Made by a program: the position numbers and the translations under genes
Shown here: in pieces, positions 31,150 through 38,118 of the stretch
Layout: each line of letters starts with the position of its first letter
Position numbering within the stretch: the first letter of the stretch is position 1
NCBI GenBank assembly: GCA_964360265.1
Contig: CAYHUY010000006.1
Location: 1 to 38,118 of the forward strand
Origin: GWA1-39-11 sp964360265
GTDB lineage: Bacteria; Patescibacteriota; Microgenomatia; Levybacterales; GWA1-39-11
Reading direction: 5' to 3'
Length of the DNA stretch: 38,118 nucleotides
Notes under the pieces: generated by a model
The model's database searches: none
What the model saw: only the letters and a program-made list of their open reading frames with translations
What the model was told of the DNA's origin: nothing

Positions 31150-31178
31150 ATTATATGCCGACGATTCGGTAGGAGCAA
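31150..31178 (-). promoter_or_regulatory. Promoter of the 522-aa membrane protein gene, predicted leaderless
   Basis: TTGCTC -17 nt- TATAAT (consensus -10) -6 nt- ATG. Confidence 0.75.
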
Positions 31179-31196
31179 GTAAGAGGATGTAGCCGA

Positions 31197-31225
31197 TTGA
31201 AGCAAAAATTGTGGTATGCTAGAAT
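31197..31225 (+). promoter_or_regulatory. valS promoter, predicted near-leaderless
   Basis: TTGAAG -17 nt- TAGAAT -8 nt- ATG. Confidence 0.6.
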
Positions 31226-31233
31226 CCTAAACA

Positions 31234-33396
31234 ATGGATAAAGTTTACGATCATAAAAAAGTTGAAGAAAAAATCTACATTGAATGGGAAGAAAAGGGAT
31301 ATTTTAAACCAGAGGTTAATCCAACTGGCGCACCATACTCAATTATTCTTCCTCCTCCAAATGCTAATGCACCGCTTCACTTTGGCCACGCGATGTACGT
31401 TATTGAAGATATTTTAATTCGATATCACAGGATGTTAGGCGCAGCCGCACTTTGGCTTCCTGGAGCAGACCATGCGGGATTTGAGACCCAATTTGTATTC
31501 GAAAAATATCTTGAAATGAAGGGAAAATCACGATTCGACTTTGACCGCGATACGCTCCATCAAATGATTTGGGACTTTGTTGATAAAAATCGAGGAGGAA
31601 TGGAGTCGCAACTCAAAAAATTGGGATTTTCTCTAGACTGGTCACGAATGAAATTTACTTTGGATTCTGACATAGTTGCTGTAGTTTATAAAACTTTCAA
31701 AAAACTTTACGATGACGGACTAGTTTATCGTGCAAAAAGACTGGTTAACTATTGCACATATGACGGAACCTCGTTTTCGGACCTGGAGGTTATTTGGGAA
31801 GAAAGAAAGGATCTTCTTTACTACATCAAATACGGGCCACTAGTTCTGGCGACGACGCGTCCTGAAACCAAATTCGGCGATACGGCAGTTGCCGTCAACC
31901 CAAAGGACAAAAGATACAAGGAATACGCAGGAAAAGAAATAGAGATAGAAACGGTTTTAGGAAAGGCAAAGATAAAAGTGATCGCAGATGAATACGTAGA
32001 TCCGGAGTTCGGAACAGGGGTTGTTAAGATTACACCCGCGCATGATTTTAATGACTTCGAGGTTGGCAAAAGGCACAGTCTTCCCCTAAAGCAGGTAATA
32101 GGATACGACGGAAAAATGAATGATCTTGCTGGTAAGTTTGCAGGTCTTTATGTAAAACAAGCCCGCCGCGCTGTTGTTTCGGAGATGCAGGAAAAAGGGT
32201 TAATAAAAAAAATAGACGAGAATTATACACACAGGATAGGACTTTGTTACAAATGCAAAAATGTTTTAGAACCGTTGCCGTTGGAGCAGTGGTTTGTGAA
32301 AATGGAGCCCTTAGCAAGACCGGCAATAAATGCCGTTAAAAATGGTGATATAAAAATTCATCCAAAGAGTTTTGAGAAACTTTATTTTCAATTTCTTGAA
32401 AATATTCGCGATTGGAATATCTCGCGGCAGATTGTGTGGGGGATTAGGATTCCAGCATGGGAATGCGAAAAATGTTCAAATTGGGAAGTGACAACAGGCG
32501 TGACCCCTGAAAAATGCTTGAAATGTGACTCTAAAGACATCAAGCAAGACACAGACACTTTTGATACATGGTTCTCATCTGCGCAATGGCCCTTCGCTAC
32601 TTTGCAGCCGCAAAGTAGCTCAAACTCAAAATTGGAGAATAGTTCGGATTTCCAGAAGTTCTATCCGACGACGGTGATGGAAACGGGTTATGACATACTT
32701 CGCTGGTGGGTTGCACGCATGGTAATGATTGGTTTGTATGCAACAGATGAAGTTCCATTTAAGAACATAGTTCTTCATGGTCTTGTCAAGGATCCATACG
32801 GCAAGAAAATGAGTAAATCCAAAGGCAATGTTGTAAATCCTATTGAGCTTGTTGAGCAATATGGTGCGGATGCCGTCAGGTTTGCGCTTGTCTTTGGGAC
32901 AGCCCTTGGTAACGATCAAGCGCTTTCATATCCAAAACTTGAAGCAATGCGTAAATTTTCGAATAAACTGTGGAACATAGGACGTTTCATAGAAATGAAC
33001 AAGCCAGAAGGCTTTGTTTGGGAACAATCAGATTATGAAGTATTTGGGCTTTCAAAGATTAAACAATCTAAGGTAGATACAGATTTCATTCAAAAAGTAG
33101 ATGGATTGACCAGAGAGATAAGTAATCACATCGAAGGTTATGGCAAGGATCATGCCGGAGCTTACGGATTTAATTATGCCGCAGAACGCTTGTACGAATT
33201 TATTTGGCATGAGTTTGCAGATAAATATATTGAGGACGTCAAAAATAGAATCGACAAAGATTCGTACTTAATACTTACTGCTTTATATTTAATGCTTCTA
33301 AAACTTCTGCACCCTTTCATGCCTTTCATAACTGAGGAGCTCCATAAAAAGTTTGAGCCAAAAAAAAGCATAATGATTGAGCGATGGCCAAAATAA
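31234..33396 (+). CDS. valS: Valyl-tRNA synthetase (short form)
   Basis: 720 aa, clearly shorter than the usual ~850-950. PPPNANAPLHFGH holds the HIGH-type motif (H49-F-G-H52), followed by the editing domain (LATTRPETKFGDTAV), a zinc-type ECEKC...CLKC pair, DTDTFDTWFSS, TGYDILRWWVARM and KMSKS (525-529). The DTWFSS and QWFVKM blocks fit ValRS better than IleRS. The C-terminal coiled-coil arm of ValRS is absent: the protein ends soon after MPFITEELHKKF. Residues about 455-471 (LQPQSSSNSKLENSSD) hold an in-frame hairpin-encoded insert. thrC starts 6 nt downstream. Confidence 0.93.
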   Translation: MDKVYDHKKVEEKIYIEWEEKGYFKPEVNPTGAPYSIILPPPNANAPLHFGHAMYVIEDILIRYHRMLGAAALWLPGADHAGFETQFVFEKYLEMKGKSRFDFDRDTLHQMIWDFVDKNRGGMESQLKKLGFSLDWSRMKFTLDSDIVAVVYKTFKKLYDDGLVYRAKRLVNYCTYDGTSFSDLEVIWEERKDLLYYIKYGPLVLATTRPETKFGDTAVAVNPKDKRYKEYAGKEIEIETVLGKAKIKVIADEYVDPEFGTGVVKITPAHDFNDFEVGKRHSLPLKQVIGYDGKMNDLAGKFAGLYVKQARRAVVSEMQEKGLIKKIDENYTHRIGLCYKCKNVLEPLPLEQWFVKMEPLARPAINAVKNGDIKIHPKSFEKLYFQFLENIRDWNISRQIVWGIRIPAWECEKCSNWEVTTGVTPEKCLKCDSKDIKQDTDTFDTWFSSAQWPFATLQPQSSSNSKLENSSDFQKFYPTTVMETGYDILRWWVARMVMIGLYATDEVPFKNIVLHGLVKDPYGKKMSKSKGNVVNPIELVEQYGADAVRFALVFGTALGNDQALSYPKLEAMRKFSNKLWNIGRFIEMNKPEGFVWEQSDYEVFGLSKIKQSKVDTDFIQKVDGLTREISNHIEGYGKDHAGAYGFNYAAERLYEFIWHEFADKYIEDVKNRIDKDSYLILTALYLMLLKLLHPFMPFITEELHKKFEPKKSIMIERWPK
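32596..32619. repeat. Perfect 10-bp-stem hairpin inside valS
   Basis: GCTACTTTGC and GCAAAGTAGC are exact inverted copies around AGCC. The element encodes part of the extra QPQSSSN loop next to the DTWFSS motif. Confidence 0.9.
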
Positions 33397-33402
33397 AGCA
33401 CT

Positions 33403-34749
33403 ATGGAAAAGGTCAGTTTCTGGCATAAGTGTATAGACTGTAATTCAATATTTGAGCCTGATAATTTTTACTATACGTGTCCTAAGTGTAATGGCCTGCT
33501 TTTAATTGAGAGAGATGAAGACTGGGTGGATAAAAAAGTAGGACACGGTAAGCAAGCTCAAAAATTCTTTGACAACATAAAATTTGGAAAAGAAAGAGAT
33601 ATATATCCAAACGGAAGCGGTGTTTTTATGTGGCTCCCTTTAATTTTACCCGGGTTTCCAAACGCTGCTGTAATCTCACTTAGAGAAGGGTTTACGGACC
33701 TTTTTGAGATACCCGATTGGCTAAAAAAGAAAGTCGGTCTTGAAAAACTTTTTATAAAAATGGAGGGCCAGCTTCCCTCCGAGAGCTTTAAAGATAGAGG
33801 GATGTCTATTGCAACGTCTGAGGCTCTGCGTTTGCAGAAATTTTATCCGAAGCTAAATATAAAGTTCATAGTCTGCGCCAGCACGGGAGATACCTCAGCC
33901 TCTGCCGCTATTTATTCTGCTTATGTAAAGGATAGATTGAAGTGTATAGTTTTTCTCCCTCACGGAAAAATCTCATCCGGACAATTGTTTCAAGCCATGG
34001 CACATGGGGCGCTCGTGTTGAGCATTAAACATCCAAACGGATTTGATGGTTGCATGCAGCTAATTCAGGAATTCTGCTCAAGACACCCGGAGATTGTTCT
34101 GGTGAATTCAAAAAACGATTTTCGAATCGTAGGGCAGGAGACTATAGCGCTTGAGATATGTCAGGATTTGCACTGGAAAGCGCCTGAATGGATTGCTATA
34201 CCCTGTGGGAATGGCGGTAACTTAACCGCTCTTCTAATCTCGTTATTAAGAATGAAGAAAAGAAAAATGATAGATGATTTACCTGGGATTATTGTTGCAC
34301 AAACAGAGGCGGCAAACACTTTAGTCAGGTGGGCAAATAATAAATTTAGAAATTATGAGCCGGGGGCTTTTAAAGACACCGTAGCCTCAGCAATGAATAT
34401 TCAAAACCCTGTAAGTTTTCCAAGAATCAAAAAGCTGCATAAGGAATTTAGGTTGGAGTTTTTTGATGTGCCCGAGCAGGATATTCAAAAGACTAGGGCG
34501 ATTTTTATGAGTGCGGGCGCAAATATTTGTCCTCAAACAGGAGTTGCTTTGAATGCTGTACTTCAGGCAAGGGAGAAAAACATTGTTAAGGAAAAAGACA
34601 CAGTTGTTGTTATTGGAACAGCGAGCGGAATTAAATTTGCCGAGTCTGGGTTTCAGTATCACATGCAGGAAAATAGTACCGAATATACTAACCCCTATAA
34701 AGTTATAAACGGAACAATAAAGGACATAGAGGAATCTATTGGAATTTAA
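33403..34749 (+). CDS. thrC: Threonine synthase
   Basis: 448 aa PLP enzyme of fold type II converting O-phosphohomoserine to threonine. An N-terminal zinc ribbon (C10, C13, C26, C29) is followed by the PLP lysine in PSESFKDRGMS (K130), CASTGDTSASAA, the phosphate-binding loop PCGNGGN and VIGTASGIKFAES near the end. The zinc ribbon is common in archaeal-type threonine synthases. Related PLP enzymes (cysteate synthase) are possible, but the KDRGM context favours ThrC. It is in an operon with valS, 6 nt apart. Confidence 0.88.
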   Translation: MEKVSFWHKCIDCNSIFEPDNFYYTCPKCNGLLLIERDEDWVDKKVGHGKQAQKFFDNIKFGKERDIYPNGSGVFMWLPLILPGFPNAAVISLREGFTDLFEIPDWLKKKVGLEKLFIKMEGQLPSESFKDRGMSIATSEALRLQKFYPKLNIKFIVCASTGDTSASAAIYSAYVKDRLKCIVFLPHGKISSGQLFQAMAHGALVLSIKHPNGFDGCMQLIQEFCSRHPEIVLVNSKNDFRIVGQETIALEICQDLHWKAPEWIAIPCGNGGNLTALLISLLRMKKRKMIDDLPGIIVAQTEAANTLVRWANNKFRNYEPGAFKDTVASAMNIQNPVSFPRIKKLHKEFRLEFFDVPEQDIQKTRAIFMSAGANICPQTGVALNAVLQAREKNIVKEKDTVVVIGTASGIKFAESGFQYHMQENSTEYTNPYKVINGTIKDIEESIGI

Positions 34750-34751
34750 AA

Positions 34752-35177
34752 ATGATCAAGGATTATTACCGCAAAATTACCGTAAGTTTACCGCAGAGCT
34801 TTTCTAAAAGATTTAAAAAGTTCAACAAAATTGTAGATTCAGCCTTAAGTCGAGATAATCTAAGGCAGCATGGTTTTAATTTCCTGCTTCTTTTTCTTGT
34901 TTTATTGTCTATTTTTTCACTCATATCCGCAATATTATTGTATTATTCTTACGGCGAACTAAGGAAGAATTACAGAGAAGCGGTGAACAACCTTGATTAT
35001 TGGGAGAAAGTTGTTATGGACTATCCTGCTTTTCCTGATGGCTACTATAACGCAGCAATTTTTGCAGGGACTTTAGACCAGAAACAAAAAGCGTTGGAAT
35101 ATCTGGATAAGGCTCTCAAGCTTGATCCTGATTTTGAGGACGCAAAAGAACTTAGGAAGTTGATAGGGAACAGATAA
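34752..35177 (+). CDS. Membrane-anchored TPR protein
   Basis: 141 aa. A basic N-terminus is followed by one hydrophobic segment (about 44-65, FLLLFLVLLSIFSLISAILLYY). The C-terminal half holds a tetratricopeptide-type pair: YWEKVVMDYPAFPDGYYNAAIF and KALEYLDKALKLDPDFEDA. TPRs mediate protein contacts; the partner is unknown. It follows thrC by 2 nt, so it is probably co-translated. The stop is 10 bp from the convergent rplY stop. Confidence 0.82.
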   Translation: MIKDYYRKITVSLPQSFSKRFKKFNKIVDSALSRDNLRQHGFNFLLLFLVLLSIFSLISAILLYYSYGELRKNYREAVNNLDYWEKVVMDYPAFPDGYYNAAIFAGTLDQKQKALEYLDKALKLDPDFEDAKELRKLIGNR

Positions 35178-35187
35178 TAGTTGGAAC

Positions 35188-35940
35188 TTATTCTTTTGGT
35201 CCGTCGCCTTCGGCTGGTTTTTCGTCAGACTCTTGTTTGTCCGCACCTTCTTTTGGTCCGTCGCCTTCGGCTGGTTTTTCGCCTTCGGCACCTTCCGCGG
35301 GGGTTTCTGTCTCGGTTTGAGCCTCGGCCACTGCAGCCGCAGTTTCTGCTTCCTCTGCTGCAATTTCTGCTTCCATCTCCTTTGTCACCAGTTCTCCGAT
35401 CTTAAACACTACTTGAGATTGGTCGCTTAATATTGTAATTTCATCCGCAACTTTAATGTCAGAAACAATTATTTGATCATCAACCTTAGTCAACTGCTCT
35501 ACGTTTACCTCAATTTTCTCAGGAAGATCAGTTGGCAGAGCTTCAACTTCAAGTTCTGAAACAGGTTGTTCAAGAAGCCCTGTCTTATCAGCCACTGCCT
35601 TGGGCTCACCGACTGCAACGATAGGGATATGCGCCTTAATCTTTTCCTTAAGGTTTACCTTGAAAAAATCCGCGTGAACTGGGGTTTGGGTTCGAGGATC
35701 GATTTGTACATTGTGAATAAGAACCGGTATGGTCTGACCATCATATGCAAGATCAACAAGTCCTGTTTCATGAACTTTACTAAACACAGAGAGGAAACTG
35801 TCTAAGGGAAGCTCAACAGCAGAAGACTTCATGTCTCTTCCATAGATATTTGCGGGAAGTATGCCTTCCTTCCTTAACTTCTTAACCTTTTTACCAAGAA
35901 CCGATCTCTTTTTAACTTTTAACTCTTCGCGCTTTGCCAT
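35188..35940 (-). CDS. rplY: Ribosomal protein L25/general stress protein CTC
   Basis: 250 aa. The N-terminal L25 domain (REELKVKKRSVLGKKVKKLRKEGILPANIYG, HVQIDPRTQTPVHADFFKV) binds 5S rRNA and the TL5/CTC C-terminal beta domain (about 95-185) follows. The last ~60 residues are an acidic low-complexity tail (Glu, Ala, Gly, Pro) with a duplicated EKPAEGDGPKE. The tail's DNA contains two 34-bp direct repeats. A -10 box lies 9 nt upstream of the ATG. Confidence 0.93.
   Translation of the reverse strand: MAKREELKVKKRSVLGKKVKKLRKEGILPANIYGRDMKSSAVELPLDSFLSVFSKVHETGLVDLAYDGQTIPVLIHNVQIDPRTQTPVHADFFKVNLKEKIKAHIPIVAVGEPKAVADKTGLLEQPVSELEVEALPTDLPEKIEVNVEQLTKVDDQIIVSDIKVADEITILSDQSQVVFKIGELVTKEMEAEIAAEEAETAAAVAEAQTETETPAEGAEGEKPAEGDGPKEGADKQESDEKPAEGDGPKE
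35191..35281. repeat. Two 34-bp direct repeats in the rplY tail
   Basis: The same 34 bases start at 35191 and 35248 (57 bp apart) and encode EKPAEGDGPKE twice at the C-terminus. Slippage here would change tail length in steps of 19 residues. Confidence 0.9.
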
Positions 35941-35949
35941 TAAGTTATT

Positions 35950-35978
35950 ATTTTACTAAAAAAGCTTATTAAAAACAA
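35950..35978 (-). promoter_or_regulatory. rplY promoter
   Basis: TTGTTT -17 nt- TAAAAT -9 nt- ATG; a leader of at most 3 nt is predicted. Confidence 0.5.
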
Positions 35979-36051
35979 TTGGAAGGAATTCACACCTTCT
36001 TTCGGGCAAGGATTTTGTATGGCGCAAGAATATAATCCAAACCCAATTTTG

Positions 36052-36906
36052 TCAATTGTCTTCGGCAGCCTCATGCCTTCTAAAGAAAATATTCCCTGAA
36101 TTTCTTAATTCCTGGGGAATTTCCCGCGTCCTAAGGTCTTCTTCAAGCTGTAAATAATATGTTCCTATATATTTTGGGTCCTGATGAAGCCGGGCAATTA
36201 AAAGCATTGCCAAATCTGTTTTTAAACGGGTGAATTCTTCATTATCTCTACCTCCAGCGTATACTTCGGCTGCTTCATCTACATCAACAACTGACGTCGG
36301 CTGGCCAACAATAACACGTACTTTAATCCTAAAACCTCCGCTAAAGTATTTAAAAAATCCAAGAGCTCCTCTTGGCCATTGTTTTTCTGTGCCTTCAAAG
36401 GCAACCGGTAAAATGGATCGCTCGCCATTTCCGTGCCAATACTCAGATGCTCCATATCTTCCTGCTGTCATACTGCCCTTCTTAGCTCGTGTTCCTTCTG
36501 GAGCCATAACTAAAATTGACCCTTCAGGAAGCTCTTGTGCCCATCTTTTGGCTTCGGCGTTAATTTTATCCCGATTTGGATAATCAGGCATAGTATGAGG
36601 AACTACCGGCCTAACTTTAAAACCTCTCAGTAACTGTTTTGAAGGAAATCTCTCAACGTATGTAATTTTAGCAATAATATTCGCGTCCTTCACTAAATCA
36701 TCAAAGCCTTCCTTCACAGTGACAACTGCTCCGCTGATTAAATCTGCAAAACTTTTATGGTCTACAATTGCAACCATCGTTTCCCCTTGTGCAAGACGTT
36801 CTCTTGACTTATCAATATTCTCTCCTCCTAGAAATTCGTAATTAAGGGGGGCTCTTCTTAATAATTCTCTTGGAGCGTTGAAAAAACTGCCTGACTCTTT
36901 TGACAT
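36052..36906 (-). CDS. PlsC-like 1-acyl-glycerol-phosphate acyltransferase family protein
   Basis: 284 aa. The acyltransferase motif HX4D is H50-K-S-F-A-D55 and the phosphate-binding motif APEGTR is at E138-R141. A glycine and aromatic-rich stretch (GALGFFKYFSGGF) follows. No strong membrane helix is visible, so a peripheral enzyme is likely. Family members transfer acyl chains to lysophosphatidic acid or other acceptors; substrate unknown. It has its own clear promoter. Next to fabD it suggests a lipid-related cluster. Confidence 0.85.
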   Translation of the reverse strand: MSKESGSFFNAPRELLRRAPLNYEFLGGENIDKSRERLAQGETMVAIVDHKSFADLISGAVVTVKEGFDDLVKDANIIAKITYVERFPSKQLLRGFKVRPVVPHTMPDYPNRDKINAEAKRWAQELPEGSILVMAPEGTRAKKGSMTAGRYGASEYWHGNGERSILPVAFEGTEKQWPRGALGFFKYFSGGFRIKVRVIVGQPTSVVDVDEAAEVYAGGRDNEEFTRLKTDLAMLLIARLHQDPKYIGTYYLQLEEDLRTREIPQELRNSGNIFFRRHEAAEDN

Positions 36907-36912
36907 TGCGTT

Positions 36913-36941
36913 ATTTTAATAGTAGTTAATGCTAAAAGCAA
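36913..36941 (-). promoter_or_regulatory. Promoter of the PlsC-like gene, predicted leaderless
   Basis: TTGCTT -17 nt- TAAAAT -6 nt- ATG. Confidence 0.65.
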
Positions 36942-36997
36942 GTTGTTGTAATGCGCTATATTTCCCGACTTAACCTCTTAGTTTAGAGATGAGCCTA

Positions 36998-37972
36998 TTA
37001 GGCTATTTGGAATTGCATTGAATCCGGTATTAATTTTTGAGCAAAACGCGATAATGGTCCTTCACCAATCTCAACAAAACTTGTAACTCCGCTTCTTTGC
37101 GCTTCCTGTAAAGCCTCCCTGAATCTTACGCCGCAAGTTAATCCACTAATTAAATCCGCTCTTATTTCATCGGGATCCAAAGTTGCTGCGGCAGATGTAT
37201 TGAGAATAATGGGAGAAGTAGGTTTTTCAAATTTGATAGTATCTAAATATTGTGCGAACAAATCTTGCGCTTCTTGCATTAGTGGACAGTGTGCGGCAAT
37301 AGGAACACGAAGTCGTTTAGTTTTTTTTATTCCCGCGTCTTTTGCATGAGCTGCTGCGTATGCAATATGGTTTTCCCTACCGCTTAAAATGATCTGGGCT
37401 ACTGAATTATCATTCGCAACCCATATGCCCTCTCCCCCCAGCGCTTGTGAGGTATCAAAACATAGCGATTCTGCTTTTTCCAAAGTTGTCCCTAGGGCTA
37501 ACATGCCGCCTTTGTTTTCTTCCTTCCCGCCTACTTCTTTCATTAATCTTCCTCTTTTAGTCGCCATATGCAATGCTGTTTCTATATCTACAACACCAGC
37601 CGCTCCTATAGCACTCATTTGACCGGTACTATGCCCTAAAAAAGCAAGGGGCGGCCTTCTCTTGAATAACGGGTTTCTTTCAAGAAACACAAAATAGGCT
37701 GCTAAACTGACCGCAACTGTGGCAGGTTGTGCATTTGAGGTATCGTAGAGTGCGTTAGTTGATTCATCGCTCGGCTCATTGAACATGATGTCTAGCAGCT
37801 CTGGATTTAGTTGATCAAGAATTCCCTGCGCAGTTGTGGAGTTTTCATATAAACTTTTCCCCATTCCGGCTCTTTCTGCTCCTTGACCAGGGAAAAGGTA
37901 CATAATCCTCCCAGAAATTCTTTCTTCTTCAATGCCTGTTGATATATTCAATTGTTCCGATTTTATTGCCAT
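36998..37972 (-). CDS. fabD: Malonyl-CoA:ACP transacylase
   Basis: 324 aa from the ATG at 37972 (MAIKSEQLNI). The 12-residue extension to 38008 is coded by the promoter and was rejected. Landmarks are LFPGQGAERAGMG (oxyanion region), GHSTGQ with catalytic Ser115, RGRLMKE and the catalytic-type His in AAHCPLM. It loads malonyl groups on acyl carrier protein for fatty acid or polyketide synthesis. No ACP or ketosynthase gene lies in this window. Confidence 0.9.
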   Translation of the reverse strand: MAIKSEQLNISTGIEEERISGRIMYLFPGQGAERAGMGKSLYENSTTAQGILDQLNPELLDIMFNEPSDESTNALYDTSNAQPATVAVSLAAYFVFLERNPLFKRRPPLAFLGHSTGQMSAIGAAGVVDIETALHMATKRGRLMKEVGGKEENKGGMLALGTTLEKAESLCFDTSQALGGEGIWVANDNSVAQIILSGRENHIAYAAAHAKDAGIKKTKRLRVPIAAHCPLMQEAQDLFAQYLDTIKFEKPTSPIILNTSAAATLDPDEIRADLISGLTCGVRFREALQEAQRSGVTSFVEIGEGPLSRFAQKLIPDSMQFQIA

Positions 37973-37979
37973 ACGCAGG

Positions 37980-38008
37980 ATTATACAAAACAGGATGACA
38001 AGATACAA
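37980..38008 (-). promoter_or_regulatory. fabD promoter, predicted leaderless
   Basis: TTGTAT -17 nt- TATAAT (consensus -10) -7 nt- ATG. Confidence 0.7.
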
Positions 38009-38081
38009 TCGCAGTCAAAAGCCAGGCCCTGCGGATTAGGTGAACCTTAAAAATTGAGACTGAGGAACCCACTTAGCTTGC

Positions 38082-38098
38082 CCTGAGGAATTCGAAGG
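38082..38098 (-). repeat. CCTTCGA-N4-CTCAGG element
   Basis: On the minus strand this reads CCTTCGAATTCCTCAGG, the same pattern as the cores at 2646-2665 and 3146-3168. No gene is visible in the last 110 bases of the window. Confidence 0.6.
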
Positions 38099-38118
38099 GG
38101 GAGGGTTGGAAGCGAAGT

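Noticed and set aside
38009..38118. Possible RNA gene at the right edge
   Set aside because: I see no tRNA-like cloverleaf or other known fold, only the CCTTCGA-type element.

Overview
The window looks like a stretch of a Candidate Phyla Radiation (Patescibacteria) genome, most likely Microgenomates-like. The evidence is a low-GC, densely packed gene set with many 1-17 nt overlaps, a DUF4012 protein, a CvpA-CAP fusion, two class A penicillin-binding proteins, and short GC-rich palindromes inserted in frame in conserved genes (for example the GLPAGRQG insert in phosphoglycerate kinase). The lineage is inferred from these features; no rRNA is present to confirm it. Two 100-base runs of N (3656-3755 and 14031-14130) show that this is a scaffold.

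Layout. 1-1770: dnaG primase (minus, cut by the left edge). 1841-3613: a minus-strand cassette of three small genes, visibly more GC-rich than the rest, with strong Shine-Dalgarno sites, duplicated linkers and a branched RNA structure followed by a T-tract. It resembles phage or plasmid cargo. 3922-8648 (plus): ComM/YifB ATPase, a class A beta-lactamase-like protein and a P2A-type Ca2+-ATPase. 8626-11577 (minus): a translationally coupled carbon operon pfkB-family kinase/fba/rpiB/rpe. 11689-13931 (plus): pyrC-pyrD. 14026-16017: PBP1A-like. 16071-17533: pgk-yraN. 17520-19195 (minus): gap and a CMP-kinase-like gene. 19295-21010 (plus): rpmH-rnpA-yidC-jag. 21060-22337: O-antigen-ligase-like protein. 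22341-24512 (minus): second PBP1A. 24581-25591: CvpA-CAP. 25616-31143 (minus): VIT-family transporter, DUF4012 protein, RNase HI and a large unknown membrane protein. 31234-35177 (plus): valS-thrC-TPR membrane protein. 35188-37972 (minus): rplY (CTC/L25), PlsC-like acyltransferase, fabD.

The genes cover central carbon metabolism (aldolase, GAPDH, PGK, pentose-phosphate isomerase and epimerase), pyrimidine synthesis, peptidoglycan synthesis, membrane protein insertion and translation.

The most striking pattern is in the promoters. At least fifteen transcription-unit heads carry a sigma70-type -10 box ending 6-9 nt (most often exactly 6) before the start codon, usually with a -35 box 17-18 nt further upstream. 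That geometry predicts leaderless mRNAs. I saw no convincing Shine-Dalgarno site in the low-GC genes, whereas all three genes of the GC-rich cassette have one. The other notable items are a near-perfect three-way-junction RNA closed by a terminator-like stem (1841-1946), a set of in-frame palindromic insertions (dnaG, Ca2+-ATPase, pgk, rnhA, valS), and a short repeat word that begins exactly at the TAG stop codon of two genes.
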